Notes under the pieces: model-generated
Told to the model about the DNA's origin: nothing
Databases searched by the model: none
Seen by the model: only the letters and a program-made list of their open reading frames with translations
Assembly: GCA_027307045.1 (NCBI GenBank)
Contig: DAHUXR010000021.1
Coordinates: 1 to 49,245, forward strand
Direction of reading: 5' to 3'
DNA length: 49,245 nt
Origin: Acidobacteriaceae bacterium
Lineage (GTDB): Bacteria; Acidobacteriota; Terriglobia; Terriglobales; Acidobacteriaceae
In this document: positions 33,804 through 41,435 of the stretch, piece after piece
How positions within the stretch are numbered: the stretch's first letter is position 1
Layout of the letters: every line of letters starts with the position of its first letter
Translations under genes and position numbers: made by a program

Positions 33804-33833
33804 ATAGTAGTCTAGATTTTTGGGTGTTGTCAA
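33804..33833 (-). promoter_or_regulatory. Sigma70 promoter of the aromatic operon
   Basis: On the minus strand TTGACA (33828-33833), an 18-nt spacer and TACTAT (33804-33809). The -35 hexamer is consensus. Predicted start of transcription is near 33797. Confidence 0.75.
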
Positions 33834-33852
33834 GAAAGTTAATGTTAAAAAC

Positions 33853-33957
33853 AGCTTTTAGCCTTTAGCTTTTGGCCTTTAGCCAGAGTGGTAGCGCTCA
33901 ACATCCAGGGCTAAAGATCAAGAGTGAGGCTAACGGCTGAGAGCTAAGGGCTAAATT
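33853..33957 (+). repeat. Heptanucleotide repeats upstream of the decarboxylase gene
   Basis: AGCTTTT, AGCCTTT, AGCTTTT, GGCCTTT, AGCC (33853-33884), and a second run of GGCTAAC, GGCTGAG, AGCTAAG, GGCTAAA near 33929-33956, ending at the start codon. They occupy the divergent spacer between the aromatic operon promoter and the decarboxylase gene. Confidence 0.7.
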
Positions 33958-35421
33958 ATGAGCAAAACCACTGATTCCACTGGTCCTAACGACACCGCAG
34001 CGGCGCCGCAGGCAGCCCAGCAAAAGACCGATTGGCAGGCCTATGTGGAAGACTTCCGCCGCGCCGGCCACGAGACCGTGGACTGGATTGCCGAGTACCT
34101 GACCAATGTGTCAGAAATGCCGGTCCTGGCGCGGACAAAGCCGGGGGACCTGCTGGATGCGCTGCCGAAATCGGCGCCGGAAAAAGGCGAGACGTTTGAT
34201 ACGATCCTGCGCGATTTTGACCGGCTGGTGATGCCGGCGGTAACGCAGTGGAATCATCCGCGCTTCTTTGCCTACTTTGCCTGCACTGGATCCACGCCGG
34301 CGATCCTGGGTGAGATGCTGGCCGCGGCGCTCAACACCAACGGACTGCACTGGAAGACTTCTCCCGCTGTAGCGGAGCTGGAACAGCGCGCGCTGGATTG
34401 GCTACGGCAATGGATCGGCGTGCCTGAAGGATGGTTTGGCATTGTTTACGACACGGCTTCCACCAGCAGCATGCACGCGGTGGTTTGCGCGCGCGAACTG
34501 ATCGATCCGGAAGCGCGGACCGCGGGAAGCCGCAACGATATGGTGCTGTACACGTCTGACCAGTCACACATGTCGATTGAGAAAGGCGCGATTGCCGTGG
34601 GCGTGGGCCAGAAGAACATTCGCAAGGTGCCATCGGACAAGGAATTCCGCATGCGCGCCGACGCACTGGCAAAGATGGTGGAAGAAGACAAACGCGCGGG
34701 CAAGCGTCCGTTCTGCGTGGTTGCGACGGTGGGCACAACTTCGACCACCAGCATTGATCCTGTGCCGCAGATTGCGGACGTAGCCGAGAAACACGGCCTG
34801 TGGCTGCATGTGGACGCCGCTTACGCCGGCGCGGCGGCGATCCTGCCGGAACAGCGCCACATTATGGCAGGAGTGGAGCGCGCGCATTCTCTGGTATTCA
34901 ACGCCCACAAGTGGCTGCTTACGCCCATTGACCTGAGCGCGTTTTATACGCGCAGGCCGGACATTCTGCGGCGAGCATTTTCCCTCACGCCGGATTACCT
35001 GAAGACGCAGGACGATCCTCGGGCGCATAACCTGATGGATTACGGCGTTCCGCTGGGGCATCGTTTCCGCGCGCTGAAGCTGTGGTTTGTGATGCGCTAC
35101 TTTGGGCGCGAACGCATTGAAGCCATGCTGCGTTCGCACATCCAGTGGGCGCAGGATTTTGCCGCGCTGGTGGACGCGCATCCCAAGTTCGAGCGCGTCG
35201 CTCCGGCGCCGCTGTCTGTTGTCTGCTTCCGCTATAAAGGTTCTGACGACGAGAACCGGGCGATCCTGGAACAAGTAAACGCTTCAGGCCGCATGTTCAT
35301 TGCCAGTACGGTGCTGAATGGCAAGGTCACGCTGCGGCTGGCGATCGGCCAGTTGGAAACCAGTTGGCGCGACGTGCAGGAAGCGTGGGAGTTGCTGCAA
35401 AAAGCGGCAGACAAACTTTAA
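33958..35421 (+). CDS. Group II pyridoxal-phosphate amino acid decarboxylase (aromatic type)
   Basis: A 487-residue cytoplasmic enzyme. HPRFFAYFACTGSTPAILGEML and GIVYDTASTSSMHAVVCARE are characteristic of aromatic-L-amino-acid/tyrosine decarboxylases. The PLP region has HVDAAYAGAAAILPEQRH, with Asp binding the pyridine N. The Schiff-base Lys is in FNAHKWLLTPIDLSAFY. HRFRALKLWFVMRYFGRERIE is a C-terminal family signature. Length matches the family. It is divergent from the aromatic biosynthesis operon, which suggests its substrate is Tyr, Phe, Trp or a derivative, though substrate cannot be fixed from sequence. The start lies directly after heptanucleotide repeats, with no clear ribosome site. 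Confidence 0.9.
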   Translation: MSKTTDSTGPNDTAAAPQAAQQKTDWQAYVEDFRRAGHETVDWIAEYLTNVSEMPVLARTKPGDLLDALPKSAPEKGETFDTILRDFDRLVMPAVTQWNHPRFFAYFACTGSTPAILGEMLAAALNTNGLHWKTSPAVAELEQRALDWLRQWIGVPEGWFGIVYDTASTSSMHAVVCARELIDPEARTAGSRNDMVLYTSDQSHMSIEKGAIAVGVGQKNIRKVPSDKEFRMRADALAKMVEEDKRAGKRPFCVVATVGTTSTTSIDPVPQIADVAEKHGLWLHVDAAYAGAAAILPEQRHIMAGVERAHSLVFNAHKWLLTPIDLSAFYTRRPDILRRAFSLTPDYLKTQDDPRAHNLMDYGVPLGHRFRALKLWFVMRYFGRERIEAMLRSHIQWAQDFAALVDAHPKFERVAPAPLSVVCFRYKGSDDENRAILEQVNASGRMFIASTVLNGKVTLRLAIGQLETSWRDVQEAWELLQKAADKL

Positions 35422-35449
35422 CCACAAAGGACACGAAGGAACACAAAGG
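35419..35449 (+). repeat. 31-bp dispersed repeat, copy 2
   Basis: Identical over 31 bases to 14710-14740. This copy begins at the stop codon of the decarboxylase gene. Confidence 0.7.
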
Positions 35450-35621
35450 GAAGCGGCAGAATATTCTCATGGGACGTCTTTATTCGCGAGCTTTGATGGG
35501 CCAAGAGAAAGAAGAAATTTGCCACGAGTCCATTAGTCAATTTAGATCGTGCGCAGAAACGCGAATCGAAAAAAGGGAAGGAAATTCGTGTTCCTTTGCG
35601 CAAATCGCGGCTGCTTCAGGC

Positions 35622-36650
35622 CTACGCTGCGTGGCTCTGCAAAAAGTAAAACGCATAGCACAGCGCGAGAAACACAGCTTCCAATCCTGCAAACACAATG
35701 AAAAAACTATTGTGGATGCGGAAGAGCAATTGATTATCGAAGCCCCATTCGCTCGCAGGCGGACGCGCCTGCATGGCGCGATAGAGGCCGCGAGCCGTCA
35801 TCACAAAAAAGCGCAGCAGCAGGGCATAAAAGCCAATCCAGAAAACTACCCAGAAGAGCGGGCCAACGCTGGAAAACAATCCGTCAAAGCCATAGTCACT
35901 GCCGCTCAATGCCACAAACAAAAACGCCAGCAGCACCAGATTGGGCCAAAGGCCTTCCGCGGTGATGAAGTAAAGATAATAGTCGGCCAAATTGCGGGCG
36001 TGCCGATTGCGCGGAAACTCTTTCTGCGCGCCCTGGCTGAACAGGCCCGCGGCCAGAAACAGCGCCAATGAAAAAATGAGCGGGCTGCCCGAATTTACGA
36101 TCGCCATTGTGCTTTGCCGCGCGCGAAGGTGACGCTCCCGCGCGGCCATTTTTTCCTTGTACTGCTCCTCAGAGCTGCGGGATTCCTCCAGCGAACTGTT
36201 GAGCGCCGCAAGCGCCTGCTCGCGGCTGAGCGGCGTTGCGGAAATGTGCAGCTTAAAAGTCGAGTTCGGCGAACTGGAAATTCTTCTGATCTCCGCCTGC
36301 GTGGCTGCAATAATTTCTTCCTGGCGCTTGATCTCTATCTTTGAGCCGGCCTGCAATGCGGTGATATCTTCTTCAAGCTTGCCGGAGTGGCGCGTGGTCA
36401 GCCAGTTCATGCCGGCGGCGATGACCGCTATCAGCACCAGCCCTTGCAGCGCAAACATGCCGGGAGAAATCCACCCGCGCAGCCCGGCAACAGCGGCAAA
36501 AGGCAGAAGCTCAGCGTTCTGGTCGATAACGTTTTTCTGGCGCAGCAACGGGACCGCCCCCGGCTGCTGCCGCCATTGCAGACGGAGCTGGTCCTGCGGC
36601 GTTAGCCCAACTTCGCTAACCTGCGCTTCGTCCTGGTACACCGATTCCAT
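35622..36650 (-). CDS. Membrane protein of unknown function
   Basis: A 342-residue protein from the Met at 36650 (MESVYQDEAQVSEVGLTPQD). A soluble N-terminal part of about 45 residues precedes a first helix (ALQGLVLIAVIAAGMNWL). A long coiled-coil/hydrophilic section with Gln/Glu-rich helices follows (about 85-185), then about four membrane helices at the C-terminal end (PLIFSLALFLAAGLFS; NLVLLAFLFVALSG; LFWVVFWIGFYALLLRFFV; the terminal aromatic helix). No family recognised. It is isolated between a beta-propeller gene and the decarboxylase. Confidence 0.72.
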   Translation of the reverse strand: MESVYQDEAQVSEVGLTPQDQLRLQWRQQPGAVPLLRQKNVIDQNAELLPFAAVAGLRGWISPGMFALQGLVLIAVIAAGMNWLTTRHSGKLEEDITALQAGSKIEIKRQEEIIAATQAEIRRISSSPNSTFKLHISATPLSREQALAALNSSLEESRSSEEQYKEKMAARERHLRARQSTMAIVNSGSPLIFSLALFLAAGLFSQGAQKEFPRNRHARNLADYYLYFITAEGLWPNLVLLAFLFVALSGSDYGFDGLFSSVGPLFWVVFWIGFYALLLRFFVMTARGLYRAMQARPPASEWGFDNQLLFRIHNSFFIVFAGLEAVFLALCYAFYFLQSHAA

Positions 36651-36977
36651 CGTACTGGCTTGTTTAGCACGCTTTGAAAATCGGGCACAAGCACCAACAG
36701 TGCATAGCCTGAATTGCACCGGCAGCAGGGACTTTCGTGGGCCTTGATTTCAGCGGCTTTTCGTCGATTGCCGCAGTTTCAATCCGCCATTTTATTTTTT
36801 CAGGGGCTACAGCCAGGATTATTTTGAAGCACTTACGGCACGACTTGAACTCGTGCCCTGACACTTGTGTTCATTAAGGACACTTTTTCCCGCAACCTCG
36901 TTGGCCGGTCACCACACTTCCAGCGCCGCACAACGTTGGCTTTGCCGATCGCACGTTCTTTAGCTCTTCACGTTTCT
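36651..36977. other. Intergenic interval
   Basis: Contains a weak hairpin near 36836-36862 (GGCACGA / TCGTGCC) and a cysteine-containing 66-codon minus frame (36664-36864) that I do not accept as a gene. No RNA gene seen. Confidence 0.4.
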
Positions 36978-38129
36978 TCAGCGCTTTACCAAGGTAATCG
37001 TCGATGCTGATGTGGGCACGCCAAAGGGCGATCCCTTTATCTGTTCGAGCGCGCCGTTCGAGGCAATACTGAAAGCGGCAATATCGTGGCTTGTCTGCTC
37101 CGTCACATAGACAAAATTGGTATCTGCGTCCACGGCAACGGCTGAAGGGCCAACGCCGCCCGTGGGGAAGGGCGATCCGCTCACCTGGCCCAGCGCGCCG
37201 GAACTGGAATCAATGGCATAAACAGAAACGTTATTGGACCCGCTGTTGGCGGCAAACAAGAGCGCTCCCTGCGGATCAATGCCCAGGCCAAGCGGCGCTG
37301 TGCCGGCGGCAAATGGCGAGCCGCTGATCGGAGCAAGCGTTCCATTGCTTTGAATCGCAAATCCGGCAACCGCGTTGTGGGCGGAATCCGCCACATAAAG
37401 AAAGCGGCCGGAATGTTCCACCGCAATCGAGGTCGGGGTGGCGCCCGTGCCCACTGAGACCGGCAATCCTGCCTGCGTCAGCGCCCCATTTCCACCGATA
37501 CTAAACACAGCGATGGTCCCTTCCGTGCCATTGGCCACAAACAGGAAGTTGCCCGTAGGCGCAATTGCCACAGATGAAGGATGCGACGGCGGCTGGATCG
37601 GGAACGGCGAAGCCGGCGAACTCGGCGTACCCTGAATAACGACCAGGCTTCCACTGCCCGGGTCCACCGTATAACCGGTTACGTCGCCGGATGTCTGGTT
37701 TACCACATAGAGAAACGGAGACACGGGCGACATGGCCAGGGAAATCGGACCTATATCGGTGGCAAAAACGTTGGTCGGGTTCACCGGAGAAACAATGCTG
37801 GTGCTTACCGGGACGGAGAGATTGCCGTTGCCCGAGTTAATGTCCAGCAAGGTCACGTCATTGCCGGAAAAGTCTGCTGTATAAAGGAAGTCGCCGGAAG
37901 TATGCGGCAACAGCGCCGCCGGATTGGATCCAACAGGGAAATTCGGCGTCCCCAAAGGCAACAGGGTGCCATTGGACTGCACGCGGAACTCAAAGACCTC
38001 ATTGGTCCCCGGGCCCGCCGCGTACAGAAACTGCTTGTGTCCGCTGGCGCATCCGCTCAACAAGCCCGCCGCACATACCGCTAAAAACGCTATTCCGCCG
38101 TAAAAGGCCCTGAACGCCCCTGCCCTCAT
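36978..38129 (-). CDS. Lactonase-fold beta-propeller lipoprotein (YncE-like)
   Basis: A 383-residue lipoprotein. The lipobox is in LAVCAAGLLSGCASG. Seven blades of the lactonase/YncE type are visible as repeated FLYVAN- or LFAANSGSNNVSVYAI-like strands followed by GSPF or NGTLAPISGSPFAAG-type loops. The repeats are about 40-45 residues. Such proteins are very numerous in acidobacteria; a few members of the fold are 6-phosphogluconolactonases, but this exported version more likely binds or displays. The truncated copy at 31469 belongs to the same family. Confidence 0.85.
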   Translation of the reverse strand: MRAGAFRAFYGGIAFLAVCAAGLLSGCASGHKQFLYAAGPGTNEVFEFRVQSNGTLLPLGTPNFPVGSNPAALLPHTSGDFLYTADFSGNDVTLLDINSGNGNLSVPVSTSIVSPVNPTNVFATDIGPISLAMSPVSPFLYVVNQTSGDVTGYTVDPGSGSLVVIQGTPSSPASPFPIQPPSHPSSVAIAPTGNFLFVANGTEGTIAVFSIGGNGALTQAGLPVSVGTGATPTSIAVEHSGRFLYVADSAHNAVAGFAIQSNGTLAPISGSPFAAGTAPLGLGIDPQGALLFAANSGSNNVSVYAIDSSSGALGQVSGSPFPTGGVGPSAVAVDADTNFVYVTEQTSHDIAAFSIASNGALEQIKGSPFGVPTSASTITLVKR

Positions 38130-38183
38130 TGAATCTCCTAAGACTGCAATTGAAAGAAAGTAAAGGATACATGAAATTACAGC

Positions 38184-38215
38184 AGCAATCAGCCATCAGC
38201 CGCCAGCACGCAGCC
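38184..38215 (+). repeat. Heptanucleotide repeat upstream of the padR remnant
   Basis: AGCAATC, AGCCATC, AGCCGCC, AGCACGC then AGCC: four units plus the cap. Confidence 0.7.
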
Positions 38216-38386
38216 AGACGAAGCTACGCCCCAGCCTCCTTGGGAAGAACGCAGAGAGGGCCGGTTTCATGCAGCCATATGTTTCGGCCCGCTCAGTTCA
38301 GTTCGAAGGAGACCGTCACTGACGCAGAGATAGTGGCTGCGTTCGTGTTGACATTCTACCCGACAAAAAATGCATACTCATGTCGA

Positions 38387-38738
38387 ATGCCGACCCGAGA
38401 TGAGAAAGATCGCATCGCATTACTGCAGGGCACGCTGGATTTGCTGATTTTACGCACGCTGCTTTTTGGCCGCCAGCATGGCCAGGGTATTGCGCGAGCC
38501 ATTCAGATGCTCTCCGGTGACGAGTTGTTGGTGGATCACGGCTCTCTCTGCCCTGCAACGATTGGAAACGCGTGGCTGGATCTCCGCCGAATGGGGCACC
38601 AGCGACAACAATCGCAAGGCCCGCTTCTACCTCCTCACCCGGACAGGCCGAAAACAGTTAGTCCATGAAACCGGCCAGTGGCGACGCCTGGCGGCGGCCA
38701 TCGGACGCGTCCTGGGATCAGGTGAAGTGGAGGGGTGA
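38387..38738 (+). pseudogene. Frameshifted PadR-family regulator (acidobacterial TIGR03433 type)
   Basis: The 5' part (38387-38549) reads a PadR start: [20 protein letters not shown], then LLVDHGSL. The 3' part in another frame reads [20 protein letters not shown] and ends [20 protein letters not shown]. The family has GSLYPALQRLE at the junction. The sequence TCTCTCTGCCCTGCAA lacks five bases (ACCCT or equivalent) needed to encode Tyr-Pro-Ala. Restoring them gives 118 residues, the normal length. The deletion removes the most conserved part of the winged helix. The gene stops four bases before the permease start, the usual pairing of this regulator with ADOP permeases. Confidence 0.82.
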
Positions 38739-38742
38739 ATCA

Positions 38743-38832
38743 ATGTTTTGGCGCAAGCGGAAGCAGAGCGACTTTGATGACGAGATTCAGGCACATCTGG
38801 CGCTAGAGACAACTAAAGCCGGGTCATTTTAG
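38743..38832 (+). pseudogene. 5' remnant of an ADOP-type ABC permease
   Basis: MFWRKRKQSDFDDEIQAHLA is the standard N-terminus of acidobacterial duplicated orphan permeases (TIGR03434), which are about 800 residues long. The match ends after about 23 codons (LALET), at the edge of the RAYT/REP element. No further permease sequence appears on the other side of the element, so the rest was deleted, not merely interrupted. Confidence 0.78.
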
Positions 38833-39376
38833 ATCGTTTACCGGCCCGGCTGAAGCCCGGGCCCTGATACGAACCAGGATTCGCGCCCAGCATGCCGCGG
38901 GTACCACTGGCTTTTTTCTTCTTCCGGAAATAGGCCGAGCAATACGGATATTCTTCGGCGCTCTTGGCCAGTCCGGCTTTCACCGGGTTCTCATCGATAT
39001 ATTTTTTATGCGCCAGAAAGCTCTTCCTGTCCCGGATCCGCACTTCCGAAAATCCCGGCGGCCAGATCTCTCCTTCCAGCCCGAGTTCCTTGTTGCGCCG
39101 GAATGAATACCCGCCCTTAATGAGTTGAACCGCGCGTTCAATGCTGGTATTGCCGTCAACGGTCAGGAGCACATGAAAGTGGTCCGGCATCACCACAAAG
39201 TTGTGCAGCTTAAACTTGCCGGCCAGGGTGTTCGTCCGCAGCACGTCAATAAAAAGCTCGGCTTCGTTCTGCGCCTCAAAAAATCGTCGCTCCATATAGG
39301 TCTTACACCCGGCGAAAAACGTCCGCCGACTAGCGACAATATTGCGCCGGTCCGATTTTCGGGTGAGCTTTACCAT
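38813..39376 (-). CDS. REP-associated tyrosine transposase (RAYT, IS200/IS605-like Y1 family)
   Basis: A 187-residue Y1-type transposase. The HUH motif is in VVMPDHFHVLLTVDGN. The catalytic Tyr is probably in HKKYIDENPVKAGL, the family signature. IERAVQLIKGGYSFRRNKEL lies between them. The last 25 residues (GSYQGPGFSRAGKRSK...) are encoded by the adjoining REP sequence, an extension also seen in a dead frame at the other repeat copy. The gene is bracketed by two 39-bp direct repeats (38837 and 39412). RAYTs mobilise or maintain REP sequences and are usually single-copy housekeeping-like genes. Confidence 0.9.
   Translation of the reverse strand: MVKLTRKSDRRNIVASRRTFFAGCKTYMERRFFEAQNEAELFIDVLRTNTLAGKFKLHNFVVMPDHFHVLLTVDGNTSIERAVQLIKGGYSFRRNKELGLEGEIWPPGFSEVRIRDRKSFLAHKKYIDENPVKAGLAKSAEEYPYCSAYFRKKKKASGTRGMLGANPGSYQGPGFSRAGKRSKMTRL
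38837..38875. repeat. REP repeat, left copy of 39-bp direct repeat
   Basis: Contains the GC-rich imperfect palindrome CCGGCCCGGCTGAAGCCCGG followed by GCCCTGATACGAACC. It is identical over 39 bases to 39412-39450. A TAAAGCCGGG string precedes each copy by about 15-20 bases, so the repeat unit is probably about 60 bp. This copy forms the 3' end of the RAYT coding sequence. Confidence 0.85.
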
Positions 39377-39411
39377 AGAAAGCGGTTAAAGCCGGGATTC
39401 TACTACGGCCC

Positions 39412-39450
39412 TTTACCGGCCCGGCTGAAGCCCGGGCCCTGATACGAACC
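39412..39450. repeat. REP repeat, right copy of 39-bp direct repeat
   Basis: Identical to 38837-38875 and in the same orientation. It lies upstream of the RAYT start codon and is followed by heptanucleotide units at 39475-39495. Confidence 0.85.
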
Positions 39451-39666
39451 GGGGGCCGCGCGGAGCGCGGCTACACTCAGCGCTCGGCATTCAGCCAGAG
39501 CAAAGATATTCCGACGTTGCTTCTCCCGCAATTTTCCGTTTGCATCGCCGCGATTCCTGAGTACACTTTGCTCACCCTCGTTCGTCGCTGGGATTTCATA
39601 CATTCATAGTTCGCGGCAAGGCTTGGCCTCATCCCTTTCAGGAATTTACGGCTTAGGAGATCATGA

Positions 39667-41268
39667 ATGTTTAAGCGAACACGTCACCCCGCGTGGATAG
39701 TTCTTTGTCTGGCAAGCCTGGTCATTTTCAGCGCCTTGTCCGCCCTGGCACAGAGTGCGCCAGTCCCTGCCAGGCCCCGGCTGCACATTGTGCCGGTGCT
39801 CGATCCCAATAGTGCTAATAATGCCGCCGTTGGATTTGCGGCCCCCGCGGGCGCGCACCTGAGCTACTTTGGTGGACCGGTGATTTCGAACGTCCACGTG
39901 GTGCAGGTGCTGTACGGCAGCGGCTCTTACAACGCGCAGGTTGCGGGAACCACCAGCCCCACCATGGGCCAGTTCTATGGCGATCTGACCGGCGCCAACA
40001 GCGGCTATACCTCGTTGCTGACGCAATACAACACGCCGGCTACGGGCGGCACGAATCAGACGATTGGCAATGGCACGTTTGACGGACTGTTCCAGATTGT
40101 TCCGTCAGCCGGCAACAACGGTTCCACCATCAGTGATGCGCAGATCCAGTCTGAACTTCTGGCCCAGATCACCGCGGGACACCTGCCGGCGCCTATTCTT
40201 GACGCCGCGGGTAACGTGAACACGCTCTACATGATCTTCTTTCCCCCGGGAAAGACCATCACGCAGGGCGGATCGTCAAGCTGCGTGGCGGGCGGCTTCT
40301 GCGCCTATCACGGCACCACGTCGACCCTGCTGAACGGGAAGAATGTTCTTTACGGCGTGCATCCGGACATGCAGAGCGGCCTTTGCTCGACCGGTGGATG
40401 CGGCAACGCCGGAGTGTTCGGCAATTACACGTCCGTGACCAGCCACGAATTGACGGAAGCGATTACCGACGCAGACGTGGGCATTGCCACCACATTTGCG
40501 CCGCCGCTGGCCTGGTATGACATGGTCAACGGCGAAATTGGCGACATCTGCAACGGCCAGCAAGGAACGTACACCGCCAATGGCACTGCGTACACCATCC
40601 AGTTGGAATTTTCCAACGCTGCAAACAATTGCGTGCTGCCGCCTCCAGCCGCCACCGGGCCTGACTTCTCCATCACGGCATCACCGGCATCGCAGACAGT
40701 AACGCAGGGCGGAGGCACATCGTACACCGCGACCGTGACTGCCCTTGGCGGATTCAGCGGCGTTGTCAGCTTCAGCGTCAGCGGCCTGCCGAGCGGCGCC
40801 AGCGCCAGCTTTAATCCAACTTCAGTGACCGGCTCCGGTTCTTCAACGCTGTCGGTGAGCACCAGCAGCACCACTCCGGCCGGCACTTACTCGCTGACCG
40901 TCACTGGAACCAGTGGCACATTGAGTCACTCCACCAATGTCACGCTGGTGGTAAATCCAGTGAATCCGCCGGACTTTACGATTTCCGTGTCTCCCGCCAG
41001 CCTCAACGTGACCCGTGGAACCACAGGACGCTACACGGTGACGATCGGCGCGGTCAATGGATTCACCGGCACAGTAAGCCTCAGCGTCAGCGGATTGGGT
41101 TCGCGCGTGACAGGAACCTTTAGCCCCACGTCCGTTACTGGATCGGGAACTTCAACGCTCTCAGTCACGGCGGCCCGCAACGCAAGCAGGGGTGCCCGAA
41201 CCATAACTATCACCGGCGTCAGCGGCAGCCTGAACCACTCGACCACCGCGACTCTGAACATCCAGTAG
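39667..41268 (+). CDS. Secreted exordium-like/metalloprotease-like protein with two Ig-like repeats
   Basis: A 533-residue exported protein. Signal peptide (WIVLCLASLVIFSALSALAQ). The N-terminal domain (about 50-330) has VVQVLYGSGSYN and a zinc-type motif TSHELTEAITDAD, followed by LAWYDMVNGEIGDICNGQ. The pattern matches EXORDIUM/phi-1-like domains and M35-like proteases. Two C-terminal repeats (about 338-430 and 438-533) start PDFSITASPASQTVT and PDFTISVSPASLNVT and contain FNPTSVTGSGSSTLSV. These are Ig-like domains common in acidobacterial surface proteins. Function is unknown; a secreted binding or peptidase role is inferred. Confidence 0.8.
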   Translation: MFKRTRHPAWIVLCLASLVIFSALSALAQSAPVPARPRLHIVPVLDPNSANNAAVGFAAPAGAHLSYFGGPVISNVHVVQVLYGSGSYNAQVAGTTSPTMGQFYGDLTGANSGYTSLLTQYNTPATGGTNQTIGNGTFDGLFQIVPSAGNNGSTISDAQIQSELLAQITAGHLPAPILDAAGNVNTLYMIFFPPGKTITQGGSSSCVAGGFCAYHGTTSTLLNGKNVLYGVHPDMQSGLCSTGGCGNAGVFGNYTSVTSHELTEAITDADVGIATTFAPPLAWYDMVNGEIGDICNGQQGTYTANGTAYTIQLEFSNAANNCVLPPPAATGPDFSITASPASQTVTQGGGTSYTATVTALGGFSGVVSFSVSGLPSGASASFNPTSVTGSGSSTLSVSTSSTTPAGTYSLTVTGTSGTLSHSTNVTLVVNPVNPPDFTISVSPASLNVTRGTTGRYTVTIGAVNGFTGTVSLSVSGLGSRVTGTFSPTSVTGSGTSTLSVTAARNASRGARTITITGVSGSLNHSTTATLNIQ

Positions 41269-41294
41269 CGCCGGTTAACACCGCAACTCGCATT

Positions 41295-41318
41295 CGGCCC
41301 GGGACAAAACCCGGGCCG
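41295..41318 (+). terminator. Hairpin after the exordium-like gene
   Basis: CGGCCCGGG and CCCGGGCCG form a 9-bp G/C stem with loop ACAAAA, followed by a T-rich but interrupted tract. It lies 26 bp past the stop codon and probably ends + strand transcription. Confidence 0.6.
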
Positions 41319-41334
41319 GATCTTTCTTACACGC

Positions 41335-41356
41335 AAAAATCCCGCCTTGCGGCGGG
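41335..41356 (-). terminator. Rho-independent terminator of the TPR gene
   Basis: On the minus strand CCCGCC-GCAA-GGCGGG followed by ATTTTTG, located about 80 bp past the stop codon of the TPR gene. Confidence 0.75.
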
Positions 41357-41391
41357 AAGTCTGCTTAACGTCTTGGAAATGCCTTTGGTTT

Positions 41392-41433
41392 GGCTAATTG
41401 CTGAGCGCTGAATGCTACCTGCTAGTTGCTTAG
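41392..41433 (+). repeat. Heptanucleotide repeat
   Basis: GGCTAAT, TGCTGAG, CGCTGAA, TGCTACC, TGCTAGT, TGCTTAG: six units sharing GCT at the same phase. It is read on the opposite strand as AGC-type units like the others. Confidence 0.7.
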
Positions 41434-41435
41434 CC

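Noticed and set aside
33027-33956. CRISPR array
   Set aside because: The repeats have a 7-base period and no unique spacers, and no cas genes are present.
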